A stretch of DNA of 64,000 nucleotides from Viscum album (Eukaryota; Streptophyta; Magnoliopsida; Santalales; Viscaceae). The position numbers were made by a program, and so were the translations under genes. The stretch lies in contig OY728137.1 of assembly GCA_963277665.1 (NCBI GenBank), positions 1,172,632,670 through 1,172,696,669 of the forward strand, written 5' to 3'. The notes below the pieces were generated by a model. The model worked only from the letters and a program-made list of their open reading frames with translations. It was not told the origin of the DNA and ran no database searches. The stretch's first letter is position 1; each line of letters begins with the position of its first letter. Shown in pieces: positions 48,755-58,999 of the stretch.

Positions 48755-50840
48755 TACATTTGGAAAAAGGGATAATGGTTTTGGTGAGAAATTTACGAGA
48801 ATAGTTTCCTGGGGTTTTATGAGAATAAGAGATTATATTCATTGTTGATAGGAAACATTGGAATGTATCATCGTACCTCTTTGGGGAATATGTATGCTTG
48901 TACCTTGACACAAGCTATTAGTGTGGCATGAGAATGGATCATGAAGCAATAAATTTTATTTATGTTAAAAATAGATCACAAATTACACTAAAGTTGGGAT
49001 ATAAATAGAGTCATACGGTGTGTATTTCACCATTGATAGTTATAGGGTTTTACCCTCCTTATGGGTAAATATTAGTGGATGTCGAGGATGGTCCTCCTGA
49101 TGATTTTTGGATGGGTGATCATTGGTGTTTTGTGTTGGTTCTCAAGTATTAATGGGACTGTGATGTCTAGTAATTATGTTCATTATTGGATGATGTGTGG
49201 GATATTGAGATTGATAATTTTATTTCAGGATGTAGATTATAAGGATACTCTTATGGGGGGAGAATCTTATTGGTCATAATGGTATGAATCTAATTATTTG
49301 GGTGTATATGTAGTTAAACCAGTTTGTGAATGGTTAAAATATAATTGGGATGTTGTATTGGATGTAAATATAACTTTATTTGGTTCAATTTTAGGTCCCA
49401 ATTTTGGGATTCATATACAGTATTGAATAGTGTTTTTATGTTGGCATCAGGCTCAAGAAAATATTAGTGTGGTCTGAGAGTGTGACTGATCAGATATGTG
49501 TTGGTGTTCCTCATGATTTTATAACATTTGGTAATATTTGTTGAGTCCCTATCCATTAAATTATACTAAGTGTTAGGTTTGAAATTTGGATTGGGTGTAT
49601 ATATGATCCTCTAATTCCTCTAGGGATTAAATTATCATGATCATGTGATTTGATAGCACATTGGTGAGAGTGACCAATCATTTTTTAGAGAGGTTGTATA
49701 GAGGAGGATAAAAATTTATTTCTTTGTAGGTTTGGTTATTGTGAGGTTTTAACCTCACCATGAATATCGATAAACCACCATGAGATCATTTTTGATATGT
49801 GATTCCAATGATGGGGAGCACCAAGGCTTAGAATCAACCATGTGATTAAAGAAGTTATAGTGGGGAAAATAGTAATCTTGAGAATTAATTAGTTAATTAC
49901 ACTTTTTTTTCTTTAGATAGATGGGTTTGTATGAGATCCATATCAGTTTCAGTGAAGGTAACTAGAGGGTAACATTGTTTTTTGTAAACTTTCCACCTTG
50001 GATTTGAGAGTTTCACAATGGAAGCTCATTTGGTGTTCAGGGATAGAATGTGGTGAGTCAGTAGTAAATTCATAACTAAGGTATGTTGGGATATTTGATG
50101 TAGTTAAAACAATTTTTATTAGGAACTAGAAGTGTTTTAGTGTGGATTATGTAAAAACTCATTTCTTTATGGGTATTGATATTCAAAGTGAATTTGAATT
50201 TTTAGTCCGGGAGTAGGGAGATGTTTTGAGAATTAAGATTCATAATGTGATTCTAAGTATTGAAATATCCAAAGATGTTTTTTGGATTTTGATCGAGGCA
50301 TGAGATTTGATTCTAGTGATTGGGTGAGCTTCAAGTCCATTTGGGTTGAATGTTGTTTTTAAGTGATTTTCCCAACATACATGAAAACCACATTATTAGG
50401 AAAAAGAATTTAGAGTTCAAGAGAGTACATTGTGAATTAAATAGTGAGTGGGTGTTGGTGAATGTATTTTAGATGGTTATAGAGAATTGTGTGCTGAGAG
50501 CTATGTGCGGTGATGAATTTATCATAGGGATCAGTATTATTAGCACACGATTTGGTAAACTATTGGAGGGTACGACTTGGGATCAGTGGGAGTCGCACCA
50601 TTGGCACACAGTTTGGTAAACTATATAAACAAACCATGTGAGGGAGTATATCTTGAGGCAATAAAAGCAATAAATTTATAATATTGAGGAAGGTATTATC
50701 ATTCATGGGAGTCACCATTTAACTCTAGGATTGAGGATCTGAACATAGCATCGGTATAGTGGAAGGGATGAGTTCTGCACTTCAGAGGTTGGCCTAGGAC
50801 ACATGTGATGGGTTTGGGTAATCAATTAAATCTTGTGGTA
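48755..50840. other. Unassigned region, G and T rich on the + strand
   Basis: No retroelement domain, LTR pair or host gene could be recognised on either strand. The + strand is visibly enriched in G and T over C and A, unlike the flanking elements. The open frame at 49079-49279 (66 codons, Met/Ile/Trp-rich) has no family resemblance. It could be leader or spacer of another decayed retroelement, or the original site into which A inserted. Confidence 0.5.
50527..50624 (+). repeat. Imperfect direct duplication
   Basis: Two copies of a GGGATCAGT ... CACA-GTTTGGTAAACTAT segment, at 50527-50563 and 50578-50624. The second is longer by about 10 bp in its middle. They are separated by about 15 bp. 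Confidence 0.75.
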
Positions 50841-50998
50841 TTATATGAGGTGATATGGTGAGATATGACCCATGTGTTGGTTTGTGTGTGTGTGTGAATG
50901 TATGTGATATGTGAATGAGGGTTAAAGTGCTAGAGTAAGGTATAGCCTAGGGTAACGATGTCCTTATACATGTTCCATTGCAGGGGGTGACCCCCTTG
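50840..50998 (+). repeat. Edge of minisatellite with GT microsatellite
   Basis: The stretch has a GT run (50880-50897) and two partial copies of ATGTGATATG. It passes into the more regular array that starts at 50999. The palindrome GGGGGTGACCCCC lies at 50983-50995. Confidence 0.6.
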
Positions 50999-51700
50999 GT
51001 GTTAGCTATATATGGTTATAGAGAGGATGCTACCACAAGGTGTATGTGATATGAGGATCCAATGATTTATTCACCTAGGTGTATTATATATAATGTTTTT
51101 AGGTGCGTTGTATCCCCCCAATGTGTGTGATGTGTGTCTGTGTGTGTGTGTATCATTTGTCAATGAGGATTCAAGAACTGATGTAAGGTGTATCCCCATG
51201 AAATGATGGAAATTTAGCTATTACGATGTGGTGTATTACCCTCCCCCCCAGGTGTATTTTATATGTGTTTTTGGGGAGGATGATCCCATTGGTGTATGTG
51301 ATATGAGGTTCTAGGGAGATTTGACCCCCCCTGAATGTGTGGGATATGGTTCTGAGGCAGATAATGCCTCCATGTGTATGTGATATGATGTTCCAAAGAA
51401 TAAATCCCCCTGAAAGTATGTTATATGTGGTTTTTGGGTGATATGTATCCCTTATGTGTATTTGATATGGTTTTGATAAAGATATATATTCCTCTAGTGT
51501 ATTAAATTCTTATGTAGTTTCATGCAGAACATGGGTGCCCTGGGTGTATGTTAGTCTTATATATATAGATCCAAGGAAAGGTGTAGTTCCCCATGGGTGT
51601 CAATGATATGGTATCAATAAATAAATGGGTATGAAAGGTGTATTATACTCTTATGGTTCTAGGGTATTATGTGGTCCCCCTTAGGTGGTATGTTTTATCC
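50999..51700 (+). repeat. Diverged minisatellite, period about 40 bp
   Basis: Roughly 13 to 15 units begin with GTGTATGTGATATGAG or variants, continue with a purine-rich middle (GGTTCTAGGGAGATTT type), and end with a C run (CCCC to CCCCCCC) followed by TGA or AGG. Single unit lengths counted by eye are 41, 39, 44, 40, 45, 37, 42, 40 and 41. One unit is expanded by a GT run (51125-51150). Units differ by roughly 30 percent, so amplification is old. Confidence 0.8.
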
Positions 51701-53432
51701 TTAGAGACATGTGACACAAGTAAGGGAAAATTGGTCGATCCCAAGTGTCACCTTAGAACAAGAAGATCGACAATGGTTATTTTTATTTAAATTACAAACT
51801 TTATTTTTTTTATTCTAATCATATTATATAACAACCCATACTTTACATACATTGTTATTACATCAGAATTTATTACAACATATAACAAAACCATGGTAGG
51901 ACCGTATAGGTATAGTGTCTTTAGAAACTGGGAAACATAAACAACTAGTTCATAAATCATCTACACTCATTCCCTTTTATTTTATCATATCTAGAGTCCC
52001 TTTTGGAATATCTTACTTAATACCCTTCTTCCTGACCTGGGGAAAATAAAACCTACAAAAGGGTGAGCTCAAATGCTCAGTAAGGGTAAATAAAAGAAAT
52101 ATCAATCATATCATATTCATAAGAACACAATATTTTGAAAATATTAACATACAAAAGAGATCATAATATCATAACATGGGTTAAATCATGTTAGTGAAAT
52201 GTAATCCCAATAATCATAACATGAAACTTTATGGAATACACACATAATCATAGAGAATCATTTCTTAGTAGTCAAGACTCATTACCAAGACTATCCTAGC
52301 GGAAAAAGTCTATTTCTAAACCGAGTTCACTCCTCATTTTAGTCCTGTATCACTGAACTGGATTAACCTTCCATTCTATCCATGTCTATATCATGAGATA
52401 TAAATCATTACCCAATGAATTGGAGGGAGATATAGGTCCCACCCATCTCATAATGATACCATTCTTATGTGTGCCACAAGATCATAAATCATATATCCTA
52501 TCATAACCCATGTAATAAGAAATGGTATTCTTAAACATCATGCCATCATAAAATATTCCATATAAGATAAAAGTACATCATAAAAATAATTCCATCATAA
52601 CATAATCAAATCAATGTAAAAATAGGGATATAAATAGAACCCTATATTATCTTATATGGAAAATAGTTTTGATAAAACACTTGAACTCCATTCTGGAGGA
52701 AAATATCCTTTCTACTTCAAAAAAAAATTTCCATTCTTAACATGTCATAAATTTGAAACTAAAATAAGTTAATTAAAAATAAACATGAATACTTGTAAAG
52801 TAAGCTTCATGGAAATAATGTTCTAAAAATCCATTCATGCTGTATTATTTAAAAAACATTCTTCTCGTACTTTGGCCGCAAAAGTCAAAAAGTACCTCGT
52901 ACTAAAAATGACAAAATATTCCTTTAATATATTTTACTAAAAACTCACCAATGGGTAAAATTGGAATTAAAAAATTGTATGTGGATGGAAATAATATTAC
53001 ATATTGAGGAAACATGGATGTGGATGATAAATATGCCCCAGTAAATTCTGAAGTATAAACAATCTCGAATAAAAATGAGACTGTAAGATTTTCCCTTACC
53101 TTAGGTCCGATATGCTTTGTATGTATCTGAACCTCTTATATAATGATTTAAATAATGTCATTGACTTATTACAGAATCATATTCATTGTTATTATAACAT
53201 ACATGGTCATATTATTATCTTCTTATTAGTGATATTTGATTGTTACTTGTTATTCGGGTGTTCATTTCCTTATGTTCTTATGCATGTCTTGTCGAATAAA
53301 TTCTTATTATTCTTTTTTAGGTTATAGATACCTCATCTCCCGAATGGTATTAGTGTAACATATATCATATTTATTCATTCAATTCATTTATATATTCATT
53401 ATTAAATGAGGATCTTGTAGAACGAGTTGCAT

Positions 53433-53652
53433 CACATCATGGAGACGGTAGGCTGTACGTACGCATGAGCGATGATATCGTTCCCATGATCATGGAATTG
53501 TATTTAAGTGTATGTATACTATTTTAGAATCAATATAACTTTACAATAATCATATATAGTTATTCTTTACACCATTATACCCATCCAAGTAAGGTGGTGG
53601 TGGAAAACAGATTACACCACGGCGTGGAGACGGTATTTCGTACGTACGCACG
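53433..53652 (-). promoter_or_regulatory. Element F LTR: duplicated GTACGTAC / ACCGTCTCC module
   Basis: Two modules, 53433-53470 and 53613-53652, each read on the - strand as GCGTACGTAC, five bases, ACCGTCTCC, then AYGNNGTG. They are about 180 bp apart. The second LTR has both again at 61930-61965 and 62115-62150. The core GTACGTAC is a perfect palindrome. All four copies keep GACGGT and GTACGTAC although the sequence between them has changed. Role unknown; a protein-binding site is inferred. Confidence 0.65.
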
Positions 53653-53934
53653 GGAAGTGATTTTGTTTTCCATAGGATGGATAGAAGGTTAAATATGGTT
53701 GTTTCATATTTATAATAACATATCAGTATATTAGTGATACTGATTTTATTACTTTATAATGAAACAACTAAATAAGGGGAAGTAGAAGAAGAAATAAATT
53801 TGAAAGAATCGGTAACGGATATTACCTCTGCCTCAACACGCCTCTTTGAAACCTCCTCTTAGGGCACTAAAATTGGTCTTTGAAGAAGACCAGGGACTCT
53901 AGTATGTTTCTAGGTAAGTTGAGAAGGTAAATGG

Positions 53935-53942
53935 CTTTATAC
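53935..53942 (-). promoter_or_regulatory. Element F 3' LTR: TATA box next to a deletion
   Basis: The - strand reads GTATAAAG, aligned to CTATAAAAG in the 5' LTR. About 60 bp that follow the box in the 5' LTR are absent here, so the normal start site is probably gone. Confidence 0.5.
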
Positions 53943-54117
53943 GAGAGGAGAGGGGCACCTAAGGAAAAACATAAAATATTATTTTATTACAAAGTCATAT
54001 TTGGTTTTTAATAGCTCCAAATCGATTTAGTTTGAAAATAAGGTAGGTATGGGTCCAAATACTCTCAACCAATAGATTTTTGACAAGCTTAGGTTACTAT
54101 TTTAACCTTATCATTTA

Positions 54118-54165
54118 TATTTAACTCTAAGTTAAATAATTTAACTCTAAGTTAAATAATTTGAC
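54118..54165 (-). repeat. 20-bp tandem duplication in LTR of F
   Basis: Two adjacent, identical copies of TTAACTCTAAGTTAAATAAT. The other LTR (62675-62705) has one copy with a single change. The unit itself contains a TTAACT/AGTTAA inverted repeat. Confidence 0.85.
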
Positions 54166-55449
54166 TTTTACCGTGTCTTCTTTTTTTCTTACACTATATG
54201 GTTAATAAACTTACTATAACAATCCAAACGAACCCCAAGTGGTTCATTATTAATATATATAACCTTATATAAGTCATTTGGCCGAACCTTAGATTTTTAG
54301 GAATAAAATAACAATTAATAATATAATATTTGTTTTAAAAACTATTTTATGTCAATTTTGACACTATTTGGTAATTGATTTTTGTTAAAATCATAACAGC
54401 GTGATTAGTTCTAAAAAAGTTAATTAAATAAATACTAACATGTCATATTAACCTATAAATTTAGTTTAATTCATAAAAAGTCTTAAATTACATTTATTTG
54501 GGTATTTATAATATCAATTTTGTTAATATTTCCTTAATAAGGTAATTACTGCATCATCATTGTGGCATAAATAAATTAAATTATTTAACGCCTAAAAATT
54601 TTAAATAAAATACCATTATGTAGTAACTCTTTTTATATTTCTAATGAATATTTATAGTCTAATTTATCTTATGTATTCATTTATATTAAAAATGTTTTAA
54701 TTATTAAACATTGATTTTAACTCTTTTAACTCTTCTTTAAATAAAATAATAATAAGTGTCCTAATCTAATCCAAGTGGACCTAAATGGTCATATTTTATT
54801 CCTAATGTTTTTTTGGTTGAATTAAACTTATCCAATAGAATGAGGACATGTGTTAGGGTAATAATAATATCATTTTTACCCTTAATTACCCTATTTACTT
54901 TTAACTATGGTAAATAAAACTAAAAAGTTACTATTCAACAAAAATTATTTTTATCTTATTGAACCACATTTTACTCCATGATATTAACTGTGTCTCTCGG
55001 ATTTTTGAAATTCCACTCATAGAAGTGGTAAAATTAAGTTTTATGTAAATTTTCAAATTCTCCTAGGAGGTGGGTAAAAGATGGTGAAAAGGTCAATAAA
55101 ATTTTTATATATCTAAAATTATTATAAAATGACTCCAATTAATTACATAGAACTTATATAGGTATTAAGTATAAATTTTGACCTAAAATAAATTTAAATA
55201 AAATAAATAATTATTTAAATAAAAAGTCGGTTTTTAAATAGTAACCTAGTGCTTTCACTATTCATCAAAAATTGAAATTTTTCAGAAAAATTCCAAAAAT
55301 TCACCCTAGGCTAATTTCAATATTCCGAATCCAAAAATGAAGTCCATTTTGAAAGATAAAATTTATAAAATTTCAAAAATTGGGTGTTACTATTCATAAC
55401 GACTAGTTTATATAATATTTTAGTAACATATCGTTGTTTAGTGAAACTC

Positions 55450-55512
55450 GGTATTGCGTACAACGCAAGCTATCGAGGAAGGTTGCTCTTGCGTGTAATG
55501 CAAGCCAAGACA
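55450..55512 (-). promoter_or_regulatory. Element F U3: paired palindromes
   Basis: On the + strand, ATTGCGTACAACGCAAG and, 30 bp on, CTTGCGTGTAATGCAAG. Both are imperfect palindromes with the arms TTGCG/CGCAA. They lie about 80-140 bp inside the LTR's U3 end. The other LTR keeps the beginning of the first (ATTGCGTACAA) where the window ends. Confidence 0.6.
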
Positions 55513-55593
55513 GTGGTGTTTGTAGTGAAAGATTCCTTTATATAACATTATACATAAAAACAAAATATTTCTTATAAAATCTTGGGTGTTACA

Positions 55594-57090
55594 TTATACC
55601 CCCCTTAAAATGAATTTCTCCCTCGAAATTCGTCACTTTGTAACAAACAGATGAGGATACCTCTCCCTCATCATATCCTCAAGTTCTCATGTAGCTTCTT
55701 ATAATTGATGGTTCCTCCATAAAACTTTCACCAAGAGAGTGGTCTTATTCTATAGGAATTTTTGGCTACGATCCAGAATCTCTATCGGTTGTTCTTCATA
55801 AGAAAGATCTTTCTCCAGCGGTACAAATTCTGAGCTGAGTACATGTGAAGGATTGGGTATGTACTTTATTAGGAGAGATACATGGAACACATCATGAACT
55901 TGAGAGAGATTCGAGGGAAGTTCCAATCGATAATCCACCATCCCAACATGATCTATTATTTCAAAAGGACCAATATACCTAGGACTCAGCTTGCCATTCT
56001 TTCCAAATCTCATTACTTTCATCCAAGGAGATATTCATAAGAACACTTTGTCACCCACTTCAAACTCTAGGTTTTTTCTTCGGTTATCGGCATAACTTTT
56101 TTATCAAATATGAGCTGCTCTTATGTGTTGTTGAATAGATCTGACCTAATCTGCCATCTCATCAACAAGATCAGTTCCTAATAGCTTTCTTTCCCCAACT
56201 TCATCCCAGCAAGTTGGAGTTTGGAATTTATTTCCATAGAGATCTTCATAAGGAGCCATCTGAATACTGGATTGAAAGCTATTATTATAAGAAAATTCCA
56301 ACAATGGTAGGTATTGATCCCAACCACCTTTGAAATCCATAGAGAATGATCTTAACATATCTTCTAGAGTTTGAATTGTTCTATCAGACTGATCTTCTGT
56401 CTGAGGATGATAAGCAGTCCCGAAACTTAACTCTCTATCCAGAGTATGCTGAAGACTTTACCAAAACATTGAGGTAAACCTCAGATCCTGATCAGATAAA
56501 ATGGAAAGTGGTACTCCTTTCAATCTTAAAATTAATTTTACTTATATCCTAGAAAACTGATCAAGAGATAAATCTTCTCTAATAGCAATGAAGTGTGTTG
56601 ACTTCATAAGAAAATCACCTATAACCCAGATAGCATTATTGCCTTTGGATGTTTTAGGAAGCCCAGTGATAATGTCCATAGTGATGCTTTCCTATTTCCA
56701 TTCTGGTTTGGGTAATGGTTGTAACATCCCCTTAGATTTCTGTCTCTCAGCTTTAACTTGCAGACAAACCAAGCATCGAGAGATATATTTAGCAACATCT
56801 CTTTTCATGTCATCCCACCATAAGTACTCCTTCAGGTCCCTATACATCTCCGTACTTTCAGGGTGAATAGAGAATGAAGAAATATGAGCTTCATCCAGTA
56901 TTTTCTTCTTTAATTCTGGTATGGGAGGAACACAAACCTGATTCCTAATCCTTATTATTTCATCACAATCATTGTGGAATTCAGGAACATTTCTCACCTT
57001 CTTCTGTAACTCTACATCTTCTTTTTGTGCCTCTTAAATCTTCGCAAGTATAGATGGTTGAACATTCATTTGAGAAAGATAAGATTTTTT
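55594..57090 (-). pseudogene. Element F: integrase with chromodomain-like tail
   Basis: The zinc finger is intact in 56692-56997: DEAHISSFSIHPES gives the two His, and SRCLVCLQVK the two Cys. The core keeps the Asp of WVIGDFL and of SDQD. The third catalytic residue, in QTEDQSDRTIQ, is Asp where the family has Glu. The open piece 56146-56358 (DMLRSFSMDFKGGWDQYLP) and 55750-56022 ([26 protein letters not shown]) follow. The end reads LLVKVLWRNHQL, ELEDMMRERYPHLF. The stop TAA is at 55594-55596, touching the purine tract. Stops at several points break the frame. Confidence 0.92.
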
Positions 57091-57093
57091 CCC

Positions 57094-57600
57094 TTACATT
57101 ATAATTAAAATATCCATCCTTTGTAAATCCATAAATATTGGATCTTTTTTTATCCTTATCATGGATAATCTAGAATGGTCTTGTCGACTTAATGCGTCTG
57201 CCACCTTGTTTGCTTTCCCAAGGTGGTAATGAATTGAGCAGTCGTAATCCTTAATCATCTCCAACCATCTTTTTTGGCGCATATTCAACTAATTTTGTGT
57301 GAAAATATACATTAAACTTTTATAATCATTATAAATATCACACCTTTCACCATAAAGATAATGCCTCCAAATCTTTAATGCAAAGATTACCGCAGCTAAC
57401 TCCAAATCATGAGTTGGGTAATTTTGCTCATGGATTTTCAACTGTCATGAGGCATAAGCTATCACCATATCATTTATCATGAGAACACACATCAATCCCT
57501 TCTTGGAAGCATCACTATAGATCATAGACCTTTCTCCACTACAAGGCAGTGTGAGCACAGGTTCACTGGATAACCTTCTTTTTAAATCCTTGAAATTCTC
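57094..57600 (-). pseudogene. Element F: RNase H
   Basis: Blocks [49 protein letters not shown] and [18 protein letters not shown] are all read in order. [12 protein letters not shown] closes the domain (57094-57288). The catalytic Asp of SDAS and the Glu of LELAA remain. The family's TDHKSL reads NDYKSL here. In-frame stops occur (for example after AYAS). Confidence 0.9.
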
Positions 57601-57604
57601 TTCA

Positions 57605-58520
57605 CACTCCTCCGTCCAAATGAACTTAACTCATTTTCAAGTCAACTTGGTGAGTGGATTAGATAATCTAGAAAAATCTTTCACAAAACGTCGATAATAT
57701 CCAGCCAAACCAAGAAAACTTTGGATCTCAGTTACTGTTGTTGGTCTCGACCATCTTTCGATAACATATTTTTTTGCTGGATCCACAAATATCCCCTTTT
57801 TTGAGATTATATGACCCAAAATGAAAATTTTTTAAGCCAAAATTCACCCTTGGTAAATTTGTCATAAAGATTCTTCTTTCTTAGGGTCTTTAATATAATT
57901 CTCAAGTGATCTTCATGTTCTTATTTTCTCTTTGAATAGACAAGAATATCGTCTATAAAGACTACCACAAACTGATAAAGATAGTCTCTAAAGACTCTAT
58001 TCTTTAGATCCATGAAGATATGAGGGGCATTAGTAAGACTAAATGGAATCACTATAAATTCATAGTGTCCATACCTTGTACGTAAATCTGTATTTGGTAT
58101 ATCCTCCATTTTGACCCTTAATTGATGATACCCTGAACGAAGATCAATCTTTGAAAACTACTGAGCTCCACGTATTTGGTGAAATAATTAATCAATGCGT
58201 GGGAGAGGATATTTTTTCTTGATAGTGATCTTGTTAAGTTCTTGATAATCAATGCAGAGTCTGATTGATCCATCTTTCTTCTTAACAAACAGAACAGGTG
58301 CTCCCCAAGGTGACGCACAAGGGCGTATGAATCATTTATCAAGATTCTCTTGGATTTGATTCTTTAATTCCTGAAACTCAATTGGGTTCATTATATAAGG
58401 TGTCTTTGAAATGGGAATAGCACTCGGTATGAGTTCAATTGAAAACTCAACTTCACGATTTGTGGAAGACTTGGAAATTCCTCTGGAAAGACATCATCAA
58501 ACTCCCGTACAATGGGCATA
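57605..58520 (-). pseudogene. Element F: reverse transcriptase
   Basis: The open piece 57921-58109 has [19 protein letters not shown] and [13 protein letters not shown], an unchanged FIDD catalytic motif. 57637-57819 has GHIISKKGIFVDPAK and SFLGLAGYYRRFVKDFSRL, the thumb side. The start of the domain (58118-58500) is readable only in mixed frames: [17 protein letters not shown] and [12 protein letters not shown] blocks near 58240-58310. It is the best preserved reverse transcriptase in the window but still has frameshifts. Confidence 0.9.
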
Positions 58521-58719
58521 TTGTTAATCGTGAGTTTCTCACCAACCATTTGAGATAAATTACCTTCATTTAGTAGAATAAAGACCCATAATATGGAAGA
58601 AATTTCCACTGGAAGGTTATGTTCATCCTTGAATCGATAGAAGATCATAGATTGATCTAGAATATGAAATGTGACTTCCCTTATTTTAAATTGATATGAG
58701 CTCCATATAAATAAAGTCA

Positions 58720-58990
58720 ATCCATGCCAAGAATCACATCAAATTCCACTATAGGAATGATCACAAGATTTGAAGGAAGCACTTTCCCACAAACTTCAAT
58801 CGAAGAATAATTATAAACTTTTGATGTGAATGTTGTTCCATTAGGGGTTTTCATAGCTATCTAAATATCTAATTGTTGAGGTAATATGGTGATACCCTTA
58901 TAAAATTCTTCAGAAATAAAATAGTGGGTGGATCTAGAATCAAATAAAACATTTGCTACTTTAGAGTGGATGGTAAGTGTACATTTCACC
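58720..58990 (-). pseudogene. Element F: aspartic protease with altered active site
   Basis: The active site reads NVLFDSRSTHYFIS (58925-58965). The family has FDSGATHSFIS, so the essential Gly of Asp-Ser-Gly is Arg. Downstream LVIIPIVEFDVILGMD is normal. The domain is in the same open frame as the zinc knuckles (58861-59391), which then stops at 58861. A protease with Arg here would not fold a normal active site. Confidence 0.88.
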
Positions 58991-58999
58991 ACTTCGTTA

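Larger units (their letters stand above)
51827..55593 (-). repeat. Element F: 3' LTR
   Basis: 3767 bp, ending GGGTGTTACA. It differs from the 5' LTR by a 20-bp tandem duplication (about 54125-54165, unit TTAACTCTAAGTTAAATAAT) that the other copy has once. It also lacks about 60 bp just downstream of the TATA box. Near its U3 end (55450-55510) are two palindromes. The R-region block complementary to CTTACTGAGCATTTGAGC is at 52060-52085. Confidence 0.93.

Noticed and set aside
48755..48775. TTTGGAAAAAGGG after A's LTR as a decayed primer-binding site, making it a 5' LTR
   Set aside because: The LTR is preceded by pol and a purine tract at 1854-1869, which makes it a 3' LTR. Only about nine of 13 positions match the primer site, and no gag follows.
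49079..49279. 66-codon open frame as a small gene
   Set aside because: It has no recognisable domain, no start context and a composition (Met, Ile, Trp, Leu) typical of random T/G-rich sequence.
50983..51720. CRISPR-like array
   Set aside because: Units are contiguous and diverged, without constant repeats alternating with unique spacers, and the context is plant retrotransposons.
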